From positions 2,480,001-2,544,000 of the forward strand of contig OZ241346.1 in assembly GCA_965199875.1 (NCBI GenBank): a stretch of DNA of 64,000 bases, given 5' to 3'. Positions 49,987-58,639 of this stretch are shown piece after piece. The notes beneath the pieces were generated by a model. That model saw nothing but the letters and a program-made list of their open reading frames with translations, was not told where the DNA came from and made no database searches. The first letter of the stretch is position 1, and every line of letters starts with the position of its first letter. Origin of the DNA: VXYL01 sp965199875. Its GTDB lineage: Bacteria > Pseudomonadota > Gammaproteobacteria > Pseudomonadales > Azotimanducaceae. The translations under genes and the position numbers were made by a program.

Positions 49987-50493
49987 CTACGTCTTGTCGG
50001 CGCGCGCCTGCTTGCGCAGTTTGCTTTCGATGCGCTGGCGCTTCAGGCGCGACAAGTAGTCGACGAACAGCTTGCCCTCCAAGTGGTCGCACTCGTGCTG
50101 GATGCACAGGGCCAGAAGCCCTTCGGCCTCCAGCTCGAAGGGCTTGCCGGCGCGGTTCGTCGCGCTGACGCGAATGCTCTCGGCGCGCTTGACGGTAGCC
50201 ACGAAGCCGGGCACGGAAAGGCAGCCTTCATCGCGCTGCTGCTCGCCGGCGGTGGCCTCGATGACCGGGTTCACGAAGGCCAGCGGTTCGTTGCGCCGCT
50301 CGGAGACGTCCACGACGAGCACTCGCTTGTGGACGTTCACCTGGGTTGCGGCCAGGCCGATGCCGTTCTCCGCGTACATGGTCTCCAGCAAGTTGTCGAT
50401 CAAGCGCGTGATGGCGCCGTCCACCGAGGCAACCGGCTTGGCCTTGGTGCGCAGGCGCGGATCCGGGTAGCGCAGAATGGGCAAAGTGGCCAT
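49987..50493 (-). CDS. def: peptide deformylase
   Basis: 168 residues. Removes the N-formyl group from nascent proteins with a bound metal. All three motifs are present: GIGLAATQV, EGCLSVPG and QHECDHLEGK. ATG at 50493. Diverges from dprA across a 248-bp gap that holds no recognisable gene; the lysM gene often found here in Pseudomonas is absent. Confidence 0.96.
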   Translation of the reverse strand: MATLPILRYPDPRLRTKAKPVASVDGAITRLIDNLLETMYAENGIGLAATQVNVHKRVLVVDVSERRNEPLAFVNPVIEATAGEQQRDEGCLSVPGFVATVKRAESIRVSATNRAGKPFELEAEGLLALCIQHECDHLEGKLFVDYLSRLKRQRIESKLRKQARADKT

Positions 50494-50741
50494 GGGGCGT
50501 TGGGAGTGGTCGACGTCCGAAAACCGTATGGTCGCATGTTCGCGGATTCCGTGCTCGCAGAGAACGGTGCAGCCACGGCAATCGGGCCAGAGAAATCCTA
50601 CAGCGCGGCGGGCGCAAGGCGCACATGGAAACGGTCCTTGGTCGTTTACGATGCGCCAAGTTCAAGCTGCTTGACCGAAGTGCCCATGCATACCCTTCGC
50701 CGTCGGCCCTTCCTGCTCGACCCCATCTGGAAGCGCCGGCG

Positions 50742-51620
50742 ATGACCGACATCGTGCTGTCCGGTAACGCCTTGCCGTTGCCGTTGCGTTCGATCCCGGA
50801 CCCGCCGGAACGGCTGTTCTGTCGTGGCGATCCAGCGGTACTGGCCAATCCGGCCGTGGCCATCGTCGGCAGCCGCCGCTGCACGCGACAGGGCGCGGAG
50901 TGCGCCTTCGCGCTGGCTCGGGATCTGGTGGCGCATGGCTTGAGCGTGGTCAGCGGGCTTGCCTACGGCATCGACGCCGCTGCCCACCGTGGTGCTCTGG
51001 CCGGGCTGGCCGGCGCCAGGCAGTCGGCCGGCGCAACCACGGTGGCGGTGCTTGGCAGCGGTCTCGAGCGGATCTATCCCGCCGGCCACCGCGGCCTCGC
51101 GGCCGAAATCGTCGCCCAGGGCGGCGCTCTGGCGACCGAACACCCGGCTACATGCAGCGCCCGCAAGCATCACTTTCCGGCGCGCAACCGAATCGTCAGC
51201 GGCCTCTGCCTTGGCGTGGTCATTGTCGAGGCATCGGCGCGCAGCGGCTCGCTGATCACGGCGCGCCTGGCGCTGGAACAGGGCCGCGACGTCATGGCCG
51301 TGCCGTCGCTGGTTTCAAGCCCGCTGTCCGCTGGCTGCCATCGGCTGATCCGCGAAGGGGCGGCGCTGGTGGAGTGCGCGGAGCATGTCTTCGAAGTGCT
51401 GAGCCTCGGCTGGACCGAGCCCGCGCCGCAGGTCGAGGCGGAAGACGACGTGGTTCTGGCGCAGGTGCAGGCCACCGCCACCCCATTGGACGCCATCCTG
51501 GCGGCCACCGGGCTGCCGGAAGAGCAGGTGCTGGCGCGTCTTGCCGAGCTGGAAGTGGACGGCTTGGTGGTCGCCAACCGCGGCGGCTACATGCGCTGCG
51601 GGCGGCCGCAACGGCCCTAA
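50742..51620 (+). CDS. dprA: DNA-processing protein DprA (short form)
   Basis: 292 residues from ATG at 50742; the frame is open 39 codons further upstream without family-like sequence. DprA binds single-stranded DNA and loads RecA during transformation. The Rossmann-like core is complete: VAIVGSRRCTRQGAE, VSGLAYGIDAAAHRGAL, GSGLERIYPAGHRGL, FPARNRIVSGL and VVEASARSGSLITA, followed by a winged-helix C-terminus (LDAILAATGLPEEQVLARL). The N-terminal SAM-like domain of typical 360-residue DprA is missing. Confidence 0.9.
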   Translation: MTDIVLSGNALPLPLRSIPDPPERLFCRGDPAVLANPAVAIVGSRRCTRQGAECAFALARDLVAHGLSVVSGLAYGIDAAAHRGALAGLAGARQSAGATTVAVLGSGLERIYPAGHRGLAAEIVAQGGALATEHPATCSARKHHFPARNRIVSGLCLGVVIVEASARSGSLITARLALEQGRDVMAVPSLVSSPLSAGCHRLIREGAALVECAEHVFEVLSLGWTEPAPQVEAEDDVVLAQVQATATPLDAILAATGLPEEQVLARLAELEVDGLVVANRGGYMRCGRPQRP

Positions 51621-51679
51621 GCAGCTTCGTCCATCTTCCGGCGGCCATGCGACGCTGGTACCCACTGGTGCCACACAAC

Positions 51680-51711
51680 CACGCAACACCAACACCACGC
51701 AACACCAACAC
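51680..51711 (+). repeat. two-copy 16-bp tandem repeat
   Basis: CACGCAACACCAACAC occurs at 51680-51695 and 51696-51711 (the last base of the second copy may differ). It lies in the 215-bp gap between dprA and purE. Too short to be a CRISPR; no function suggested. Confidence 0.5.
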
Positions 51712-51835
51712 TTGCCGCGGTTTCGCCGGTGGGACACACTTGCGCCTTCTTGACGTGCGCCGCACTTGCAGCGGGCGTAGCGCAGCTAGGCAGCGGCAGG
51801 CATAAGTCGGGCATTAGGTAAGGAGGGCTTGGACG

Positions 51836-52336
51836 GTGGCTTGGGTGGCAGTGTTGATGGGTTCGGAGTCGGACTGGCCGACGATGGGTTCCTGCACCGA
51901 GGTGCTGAACGCCCTCGGGGTGGATTTCGAGGTGCGTGTCACGTCGGCGCATCGAACGCCGGCGGCGACGGCGGAGTACGTCGCCGACGCCGCCGAACGA
52001 GGTTGCCAGGTATTCGTCTGCGCGGCTGGTCTGGCCGCCCACTTGGCCGGCGCGGTAGCCGCGCAAACCACCCGTCCGGTGATCGGCGTGCCCATGGACG
52101 GCGGCCCGCTGAGCGGCGCCGATGCGCTGTTGTCCACGGTGATGATGCCGGGCGGCGTGCCGGTAGCCACCGTCGCGATTGGCAAAGCGGGAGCGCGCAA
52201 CGCTGGCTATCTGGCGGCGCAGATGCTGGCCATTGCCGATCCCGACCTCGCTTCGCGGGTGCAAGCGGATCGCCGCGCTGCCGCGGCCAAGGTGGCGACG
52301 CAGAACGAATCGGTGCAGGCAACTCTGGCTTCCTGA
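51836..52336 (+). CDS. purE: N5-carboxyaminoimidazole ribonucleotide mutase PurE
   Basis: 166 residues, GTG start with a strong AAGGAGG nine bases upstream. Moves the carboxyl group in purine synthesis. Conserved pieces: LMGSESDWPTM, TSAHRTP (catalytic His), CAAGLAAHLAGAVAAQT, PVIGVPMDGGPLSG and ATVAIGKAGARNAG. The usual partner purK is not downstream; tsaC follows after 16 bp. Confidence 0.94.
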   Translation: MAWVAVLMGSESDWPTMGSCTEVLNALGVDFEVRVTSAHRTPAATAEYVADAAERGCQVFVCAAGLAAHLAGAVAAQTTRPVIGVPMDGGPLSGADALLSTVMMPGGVPVATVAIGKAGARNAGYLAAQMLAIADPDLASRVQADRRAAAAKVATQNESVQATLAS

Positions 52337-52352
52337 AGGTTGCGTTGCTGGC

Positions 52353-52901
52353 GTGCCCGAGTCGGAGTTGCAGGTCGCGGCGCGGGTGTTGCGCAGGGGC
52401 GGCGTGGTCGCCCATGCCAGCGAGGGCGTTTGGGGCCTGGCTTGCGATCCCTTCGACGAAGACGCGGTGGCGAAGGTGCTCGCCATCAAGGGCCGCGATG
52501 TCGCCAAGGGACTGATCGTGATCGGCGCCGACGCCAGCCAGTTCGCCGCCGAACTGGCTTCGCTGGACCGCGCCACGGCCGCCAGAGTTCGTGCCAGCTG
52601 GCCAGGGGCGGTGACGTGGCTGGTGGCCAACCGGCGCTATCCGAAGTGGATCACCGGCGCACACTCCAGCGTCGCCATTCGCGTGCCCGGCCACGAGCAG
52701 GCCCGGGCCTTGGCCGCTTCGTTCGGCGCGCCGCTGGTTTCCACTTCTGCGAACCGCGCTGGTGGCGCTCCGGCGCTGAGCGCGGAAAAAGTCGTGGCGG
52801 CGCTCGGTGCCGAAGTGGACTATCTGCTGCCAGGCGAGACCGGCGGGAACGACGCGCCAAGCCGCATCATCGATGCCGCCACCGGCGCGGTGCTGAGATG
52901 A
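52353..52901 (+). CDS. tsaC: threonylcarbamoyl-AMP synthase TsaC
   Basis: 182 residues from a GTG at 52353, the only in-frame start close to the family N-terminus. Makes threonylcarbamoyl-AMP for t6A37 in ANN-decoding tRNAs. Sua5/YrdC motifs: VVAHASEGVWGLACDPFD, KGRDVAKGLIVIG, WPGAVTWLV, SSVAIRVPGH and VSTSANRAG. Ends four bases inside aroE (ATGA overlap). Confidence 0.93.
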   Translation: MPESELQVAARVLRRGGVVAHASEGVWGLACDPFDEDAVAKVLAIKGRDVAKGLIVIGADASQFAAELASLDRATAARVRASWPGAVTWLVANRRYPKWITGAHSSVAIRVPGHEQARALAASFGAPLVSTSANRAGGAPALSAEKVVAALGAEVDYLLPGETGGNDAPSRIIDAATGAVLR

Positions 52902-53704
52902 CCGATCGCTATGCGGTCATCGGCAATCCGGTGTCGCACAGCTTGTCGCCGCGCATCCACGCGATGTTTGCCTGGGCGACGGCGCAGCGCATCAGCTACG
53001 GCAAGCTGCAGGCGCCGGCGGACGGCTTCGCCGCCGCCGCCGAACGGTTCTTTGCCGGAGGCGGCAAGGGGCTGAACGTCACGATGCCCTTCAAGGTGGA
53101 CGCCTGGCGCTGGAGCGGCCGGCACGACTCGGCCGCGCAAGCCTCCGGCGCCGTCAACACCATCGTCTTGGAGGAACACGGCACGCTGGGCTGCAACACC
53201 GACGGCGCTGGCCTGGTGAACGACCTTCGCCGCCTCGGCTGGCCGCTGGACGGCGCACGGCTGCTGATTCTTGGCGCCGGCGGCGCCGTGCGCGGCGTGC
53301 TCAAGCCGCTGCAGGACGCCGGCGCCGCGCCGACCATCGCCAACCGAACCCGCAGCAAGGCGGAACGGCTGGCGGCGCAGTTCGGGGTGGCCAGCTGCGG
53401 CTTGGACGAAGTCGCCGAGGGCTGGGATCTGATCGTCAACGCCACTTCCGCTGGGCTGGCGGACGAAGGCGCGTTGGTCGCTCCCCGGACGGTTGCCGCC
53501 GCGCACTGCTACGACCTCTTCTACAGCGTGGAGCGGCAGACCCCGTTCTGCCGCTGGGCGGCGCAGAACGGCGCTGGCGCGGTCAGCGACGGCCTGGGCA
53601 TGCTGGTCGAGCAGGCGGCGTTGGCCTTCCATCGCTGGCGCGGCGTGCGACCGCCCGTTGCCGGCGTCGCCGAGGCGCTGCGCGCTGGCGGGGGCGAGGT
53701 GTGA
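52898..53704 (+). CDS. aroE: shikimate dehydrogenase
   Basis: 268 residues. NADP-dependent reduction of 3-dehydroshikimate. Motifs: YAVIGNPVSHSLSPRIHAMF, GLNVTMPFK, NTDGAGLVNDL, LILGAGGAVRGVL and the NADP loop ANRTRSKAERLA. Overlaps tsaC by four bases and the SURF1 gene by four bases, so it sits in a compact operon. tsaC-aroE adjacency is common in gammaproteobacteria. Confidence 0.95.
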   Translation: MTDRYAVIGNPVSHSLSPRIHAMFAWATAQRISYGKLQAPADGFAAAAERFFAGGGKGLNVTMPFKVDAWRWSGRHDSAAQASGAVNTIVLEEHGTLGCNTDGAGLVNDLRRLGWPLDGARLLILGAGGAVRGVLKPLQDAGAAPTIANRTRSKAERLAAQFGVASCGLDEVAEGWDLIVNATSAGLADEGALVAPRTVAAAHCYDLFYSVERQTPFCRWAAQNGAGAVSDGLGMLVEQAALAFHRWRGVRPPVAGVAEALRAGGGEV

Positions 53705-54393
53705 CGAAGGCACCGTTTCGCCCAGGTTGGCCGCTGACCCTGCAAGCTGGCCTGGCGCTGGCGATCGTCCTCGGCCTGGCGGCTTGGCAGTTCGCTCGCG
53801 GCTTCGAGAAGACGGCTTTGGCGGACGCCAGGGAGGAACGGCTGCGCGCAGCGCCGGTCGATGCGGCGGCATGGTCGCCCACGGTGCCGGACTTCACCCG
53901 CCTTCGGCTCGCGGGCTACTACGACGCCGAGCGCCACTTCCTGATCGCCGGGCCGCGCGGCGCCGCGGTGCAGGTGGTGACGCCTTTGCGAACCGAAGGC
54001 GGCGTCTTCCTGGTCCATCGTGGCTGGCTGGCCAGCGCCGACGCCGCCTTCGACACGCCGCCCGGGCGGGTGACGGTAACCGGGGTCGTCTGGCCTTCGT
54101 CGAAATCGTCCGCGTTGGCCACGGGGCAGCCGTGGCCGGAGCAGTGGCCCAAGGTTCTGCGCCGCTGGGATCTCGCCAGGATGGCCGCCGACGTAGAAGC
54201 GGTAGAGCGGGAAGTCCGCTTGCCAGCGAACTCCGAGGGCGTCCTGCGGCCGGCAACCCTCGCTTGGAACTATTCGCCGGGCACCCACTGGGGCTATGCC
54301 GCGCAGTGGCTGTTGATCGGTGCCGCGGTCGTTGTTGGCTACGTGGTGATCGGCAGACGTCGGCATCGGCAGCAGACCGGGGATGCGTCGTGA
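53701..54393 (+). CDS. SURF1 family cytochrome oxidase assembly protein
   Basis: 230 residues, GTG start overlapping the aroE stop. Two transmembrane helices bracket a periplasmic domain: LTLQAGLALAIVLGLAAWQF at the start and WGYAAQWLLIGAAVVVGYVV at the end, with GGVFLVHRGWL between. SURF1 helps haem a insertion into cytochrome c oxidase. Followed by ctaA with a four-base overlap. Confidence 0.88.
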   Translation: MTKAPFRPGWPLTLQAGLALAIVLGLAAWQFARGFEKTALADAREERLRAAPVDAAAWSPTVPDFTRLRLAGYYDAERHFLIAGPRGAAVQVVTPLRTEGGVFLVHRGWLASADAAFDTPPGRVTVTGVVWPSSKSSALATGQPWPEQWPKVLRRWDLARMAADVEAVEREVRLPANSEGVLRPATLAWNYSPGTHWGYAAQWLLIGAAVVVGYVVIGRRRHRQQTGDAS

Positions 54394-55361
54394 CCGCGGC
54401 GCGTTCGGTCTTCGTCCTGGTTTCGGCCACCGTGGCGTTGGCGGCCGTCGTCGTGGTGCTCGGCGCCTACACGCGGCTGGTGGACGCCGGTTTGGGATGT
54501 CCCGACTGGCCAGGCTGCTACGGCCAGCTGGGCGTGCCGTCGACGGCGCAGGAGCTGGCGCAGGCCGAAGCGGCGTTTCCCGATGCGCCGGTGGACGCCG
54601 ACAAGGCTTGGACCGAGATGGTGCATCGCTACGCGGCGACGATGTTGGGGGCGGCGATCCTCGCGATTCTCGCTTTGGCGCTGAAGGCCGGCCTGCCTTG
54701 GCGTCTTCCCGCTGGCTTGGCGGTGCTGGTGGTCGCCCAAGGCGCGTTCGGCGCTTGGACGGTAACGCTGAAGCTCTGGCCGCAGGTGGTGACGACGCAC
54801 TTGCTGGGCGGCTTCGCCACGCTGGCGCTGCTGTGGCTGCTGGCGCTGTCGTTGCGGGCACCAACGTGGCGCGTGGATTCCGGGCTGCGCCGCTTGGCAG
54901 CGCTGGCGCTGGTGGTTCTGGTGCTGCAAGTTGCCTTGGGCGGCTGGTTGACGTCCAACTACGCGGCCTTGGCGTGTCCGGACTTCCCCACCTGCCACGG
55001 CAAATGGCTGCCGGCGGCGGACTACGCTTCCGGCTTCGACATCGCCTTGAGCGTCGGCCCGAACTATCTGGGCGGCCAGATGTCCAGCGACGCCCGCACG
55101 GCAATACACGTGGCGCATAGGATGGGCGCTTTGGCGGTGCTGCTGAGCAGCGGCTGGCTGGCCATCCGGCTGGGCAGTCGGCCGCTCGCTTGGCTGCTGG
55201 CCGGCGTGCTGGCCGTCCAGCTGGCGCTCGGCATCGGCAACGTCTTGCTGTTGCTGCCGCTCTCCGTGGCGGTGCTGCATAATGCCGGCGCGGCCGCCTT
55301 GCTGCTTGTGCTAGTGAGCGTTAACTTCGCGGCTCGGTCGGATACGGTAGCGGATCCATGA
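54390..55361 (+). CDS. ctaA: haem A synthase (CtaA/COX15)
   Basis: 323 residues, GTG start within the SURF1 stop. Eight hydrophobic spans. The paired Cys loops CPDWPGCYG and CPDFPTCHG and the haem-ligand histidines (EMVHRYAATM, TTHLLGGFA, IHVAHRMGAL, VLHNAGAAA) identify it as CtaA, which oxidises haem O to haem A. Ends in a four-base overlap with the SCO gene. The haem O synthase gene usually found beside it is not here. Confidence 0.92.
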   Translation: MTAARSVFVLVSATVALAAVVVVLGAYTRLVDAGLGCPDWPGCYGQLGVPSTAQELAQAEAAFPDAPVDADKAWTEMVHRYAATMLGAAILAILALALKAGLPWRLPAGLAVLVVAQGAFGAWTVTLKLWPQVVTTHLLGGFATLALLWLLALSLRAPTWRVDSGLRRLAALALVVLVLQVALGGWLTSNYAALACPDFPTCHGKWLPAADYASGFDIALSVGPNYLGGQMSSDARTAIHVAHRMGALAVLLSSGWLAIRLGSRPLAWLLAGVLAVQLALGIGNVLLLLPLSVAVLHNAGAAALLLVLVSVNFAARSDTVADP

Positions 55362-55984
55362 GGACGTTTTTGCTCGTGATGGTGGGCCTCGTTGCCGCTG
55401 GCGTGGCGTTGGTGGTGCTGCTGCCCGAACCGGACTATTCCGAGGAGGAGCTGCAGAGCTTCGGCTTCAGCGCCTTTCCGCAGCCGCGGGCGGTGCCGCA
55501 GTTCGCGCTGCAAGACGCCGGGGGCGGGGTGTTCGACGCCGAGCGGCTGCGCGGCCGCTGGTCGCTGCTGTTCTTCGGCTACGCGAACTGCCCGGACATC
55601 TGCCCGCTCACCATGTCGGAACTGGGCAAGGCGGAAGACCTCCTGCTGGAAAGCGGAGATCAAGCCTTTCAAGGCGTCCTGGTGACGGTGGACCCCGAAC
55701 GCGACACGCCGCAGGCGTTGCGCGCCTACGTCGGGGCTTTCTCCGAGGACTTCGTCGGCGTCACCGGCAGCGTTGCCGCCATTCGCGAGTTCGCGCGCAG
55801 CCTGCACGCTGGCTTCTCCAAGCTGGCGGAAGCCGACGGCGCCGGGTCTGGCTACTTGATGGACCACAGCAGCCACCTGGCGGTGGTCGCGCCGGACGGC
55901 CGGCACGTCGGCTACGTGCGCGCCCCGTTCGACGCACGGCAGATAGCCACGCTGGTGCGCGCTTTGGGCCGGAGGGCGAGTTAG
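55358..55984 (+). CDS. SCO1/SenC family copper chaperone
   Basis: 208 residues. N-terminal membrane anchor (LLVMVGLVAAGVALVVLL) and a periplasmic thioredoxin-like domain with the copper ligands Cys78 and Cys82 in ANCPDICPLTMSEL and His170 in LMDHSSHLAVV. Delivers copper to the CuA site of cytochrome oxidase. Last gene of the overlapping tsaC-to-SCO run. Confidence 0.92.
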   Translation: MRTFLLVMVGLVAAGVALVVLLPEPDYSEEELQSFGFSAFPQPRAVPQFALQDAGGGVFDAERLRGRWSLLFFGYANCPDICPLTMSELGKAEDLLLESGDQAFQGVLVTVDPERDTPQALRAYVGAFSEDFVGVTGSVAAIREFARSLHAGFSKLAEADGAGSGYLMDHSSHLAVVAPDGRHVGYVRAPFDARQIATLVRALGRRAS

Positions 55985-56028
55985 CCAGCCAGACGCTGAC
56001 GGGGCTGACGCCGCGCAGTCTGCGCAGT

Positions 56029-56050
56029 GGGGTGTGCGACATTTGGTGGC
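56029..56050 (+). repeat. left terminal inverted repeat
   Basis: Begins GGGGTGTGCGACATTTGG and ends GTGGC; perfect 22-base reverse complement of 57252-57273. It lies 44 bp after the SCO gene. Confidence 0.85.
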
Positions 56051-56121
56051 ACCGGCATGGGCGATCTCGCACATGAATTTCAGCCTTTGTCCGTTTCGCG
56101 CCAACCCGTCGCCGGCGCACA

Positions 56122-57117
56122 GTGCCGCCCATGGCAAGACAAGCACTGCAAAGCGACCCGGCCAGCAAGCGGCTGTTCTCGCACCCACGCATGGCCGCGG
56201 ATCTCGTTCGCCTGCTCGGCGATCCCTGGGTGGCCGACCTTGACCTCGACCGCATGGAACGCCTGCCGGCGGAGTACATCTCGGGCGATTTGCGCACCCG
56301 GCGCGCCGACCTGCCCTGGTGGGCGCCCTTCAAGCCCTCCGCCGGCCAGCCCGCCGGCGCCGGGGTGATGTTCCACATCGAGTTCCAATCGAGTCCAGAC
56401 GCCCACATGGCCGAGCGGCTGCTGGAGTACGTCGCGCTGCTGCCCCGGGAACTGCGCCGCACGGGCTGGATGGCGGCGGAGGGCGGCCGGGTCGTGGCGC
56501 ACGTGCCGCTGGTGGTGTACAACGGCCGCGCCGAGTGGAACGCGCCGCTGCGGCTGGACGGGCGCGAGTGGGCGCCGCCGGAACTGCGCGACCTGCAGCC
56601 GCGCCTGCGCTGCCGGCTGATTGACGCGAAGGACTATGCGGGAGACGATGCGGCGGACGGCAATCTGGCGCGGGCGGTGCTGGCGCTGGACGCGGCATCG
56701 CCGCAGGGGCTGGCGCCGGCGCTCGAGCGGGCCGTGGCGCTGCTTTCGGCGGCGGACGACCAGGAACTGTGGCGGTCGTTCGTGGCATGGTGCGGCGGCA
56801 CTCTGAGTCCGCGCCTGGGCGGACGGATGCCGGCTTTGGCGAACGACAAGGAGACGACGATGCTTGCGGAAACGCTTCGGGAGTGGGACGAGCAGAAGAT
56901 TGACGAGGGCCGGCGAGAGGGCCGGCGGGAGGTGCTGGCGGAGGAACGGGCGTTGCTGTGCAGCCTGGCCAGTCAGCGCTTCGGCGCGGCTGCCGGGGCC
57001 GAGCTGGAGGCGGTTCTCGCTGGCGTCGAGGACGCCTCGGAACTGGCGCGGGTCGGTGCGCTGATCATCGATTGCGACAGCGGCGCGGACTTCCTCGCCC
57101 GTGCGCGGCGTCGCTAG
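56122..57117 (+). CDS. Rpn family recombination-promoting nuclease / putative transposase
   Basis: 331 residues (or 328 from the Met at 56131). The PD-(D/E)XK core of Rpn/YhgA-like proteins is complete: RRADL (Asp63), FHIEFQSSPD (Glu87, Gln89) and the following helix MAERLLEYVALL. The C-terminal third is helical and charged (WDEQKIDEGRREGRREVLAE), as in the family. E. coli RpnA is a Ca-stimulated endonuclease that increases RecA-independent recombination. Flanked by the 22-bp inverted repeats. Confidence 0.85.
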   Translation: MPPMARQALQSDPASKRLFSHPRMAADLVRLLGDPWVADLDLDRMERLPAEYISGDLRTRRADLPWWAPFKPSAGQPAGAGVMFHIEFQSSPDAHMAERLLEYVALLPRELRRTGWMAAEGGRVVAHVPLVVYNGRAEWNAPLRLDGREWAPPELRDLQPRLRCRLIDAKDYAGDDAADGNLARAVLALDAASPQGLAPALERAVALLSAADDQELWRSFVAWCGGTLSPRLGGRMPALANDKETTMLAETLREWDEQKIDEGRREGRREVLAEERALLCSLASQRFGAAAGAELEAVLAGVEDASELARVGALIIDCDSGADFLARARRR

Positions 57118-57251
57118 CGCAGGGCGACTCCGCTTCAAGGGAGCGCCAGGCGTTCGGGGCTTGTGCTCCTCGCGCACGCCAGTTCCGTCCCGGCTGGCGG
57201 CCATCTCCTCGCAACCGCTGAACCGCTGTTCAAGGGAGCCGAGCGCGTTCC

Positions 57252-57273
57252 GCCACCAAATGTCGCACACCCC
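57252..57273 (-). repeat. right terminal inverted repeat
   Basis: Reads GCCACCAAATGTCGCACA and ends CCCC on the plus strand; perfect partner of 56029-56050. It lies 68 bp before egtB. Confidence 0.85.
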
Positions 57274-57340
57274 GCGCAGTGCTGTGCTTTGCATCGGAAC
57301 GCCGCCTTAACTATGCTGTGCCCGCAGCCCAAGGCCGACG

Positions 57341-58639
57341 ATGCCCGAACCAGCCTCTTCTCCAGCCGTCTTGAACGGCGGCAGCCACTACCGTGCGGTT
57401 CGGGCGCAAACCGAGGCGCTTTGTCGGCCGTTGGCGGTGGACGACCACGGCGTGCAGCCGTTCGTCGACGCCAGCCCGCCGAAGTGGCACCTCGCCCACA
57501 CGGCTTGGTTCTTCGAGACGTTCTGCCTCAAGCCGTACTGCCGGGGCTATCGGCCGTTCGATGCGGCGTTCGAGTATCTGTTCAACTCCTACTACAACGG
57601 CGTCGGGGAGCAGTTTCCGCGGCCGTTGCGCGGCACCCTGTCGCGCCCGACCCTCGACGAAGTGCTGGCCTACCGTCGGCACGTCGACGCCGCGATGACG
57701 CCGCTGCTCGACCGCGACGATGCCGAGCTTGCCGGGCGCATCGAGCTCGGTCTGCAGCACGAGCATCAGCACCAGGAGCTGATCGTCACCGACATCAAGG
57801 GCAACCTGGGCAGCAACCCGCTGCGCCCCGCCTACGCGAGTGGCGGCGAGGCGAGTGCGGTCGAAGACGGCTTGGCGGCGGCGCTCTGCTTCGTCGAATA
57901 CCCAGGCGGCATCGTCGAAATCGGCGCCAGCGGCGAGGACTTCTGCTTCGACAACGAACGCCCTCGGCACAAGACGTGGCTCGAGGACTTCGCGCTGGCC
58001 AACCGCTTGACGACCAACGCCGAGTACCTGCAGTTCGTTGCCGCTGGCGGCTATCGGGAACCGGCACTCTGGCTGTCCGAGGGCTGGGCGTGGCGCTGCG
58101 CCAACGGCATCAACGCGCCCATGTACTGGCGGCAGGCGGAAGGCCAGTGGCTGGAGTACCGCCTTGACGGCGAAGGTCCGCTGCTGCCGAACGCGCCGGC
58201 AACCCACGTCAGCTACTTCGAGGCCGACGCCTACGCTCGCTGGCGGGGCGCGCGCCTGGCGACCGAAGCGGAATGGGAAGCTGCCGCCAGGTCGTTGCCG
58301 CTCGAGGGCCATTTCGCGCCGAGGCTCGAATCTGCGGACGCGCCGACGTTCCATCCGCGGCCGGCGGCGCGTTCGGAACTGCCGCTCGCGCAGCTGTTCG
58401 GCGACTGCTGGGAGTGGACGTCCAGCGCCTATGCGCCGTATCCCGGCTACTGTCCGCCGGCCGGAGCGCTCGGCGAGTACAACGGCAAGTTCATGTCCAG
58501 CCAGCAGGTGCTGCGCGGCGGTTCCTGCGCCACGCCCAGGGGCCACCTGCGGCGGAGCTACCGCAACTTCTTCTATCCGAAGGATCGCTGGCAGTTCACC
58601 GGCATTCGCCTCGCGCGCAGCCAGGGCGCCGCGCCTTGA
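57341..58639 (+). CDS. egtB: ergothioneine biosynthesis sulfoxide synthase EgtB
   Basis: 432 residues. Non-haem iron enzyme that joins cysteine or gamma-glutamylcysteine to hercynine with O2. The DinB-like N-terminal half supplies the iron ligands: KWHLAHTAWF (His50) and LQHEHQHQEL (His140, His144 in HX3HXE). The C-terminal FGE-sulfatase domain includes ATHVSYFEADAYARWRGARL, WEWTSSAYAPYPGY and VLRGGSCATP. Its stop overlaps the TTG start of egtD. Confidence 0.93.
   Translation: MPEPASSPAVLNGGSHYRAVRAQTEALCRPLAVDDHGVQPFVDASPPKWHLAHTAWFFETFCLKPYCRGYRPFDAAFEYLFNSYYNGVGEQFPRPLRGTLSRPTLDEVLAYRRHVDAAMTPLLDRDDAELAGRIELGLQHEHQHQELIVTDIKGNLGSNPLRPAYASGGEASAVEDGLAAALCFVEYPGGIVEIGASGEDFCFDNERPRHKTWLEDFALANRLTTNAEYLQFVAAGGYREPALWLSEGWAWRCANGINAPMYWRQAEGQWLEYRLDGEGPLLPNAPATHVSYFEADAYARWRGARLATEAEWEAAARSLPLEGHFAPRLESADAPTFHPRPAARSELPLAQLFGDCWEWTSSAYAPYPGYCPPAGALGEYNGKFMSSQQVLRGGSCATPRGHLRRSYRNFFYPKDRWQFTGIRLARSQGAAP

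Larger units (their letters stand above)
56029..57273. mobile_element. Rpn-nuclease gene bounded by perfect 22-bp inverted repeats
   Basis: The ends 56029-56050 and 57252-57273 are perfect reverse complements over 22 bases; partial similarity continues outward through GCGC-rich sequence. The only gene inside is an Rpn-family protein. No obvious target-site duplication flanks the unit. A 17-of-19 match to the same end lies alone at 46230. The arrangement (one nuclease gene between terminal inverted repeats) resembles a compact transposable unit. Confidence 0.6.

Noticed and set aside
51680..51711. Possible CRISPR from the CACGCAACACCAACAC repeat
   Set aside because: Two head-to-tail copies with no spacers and no cas genes.
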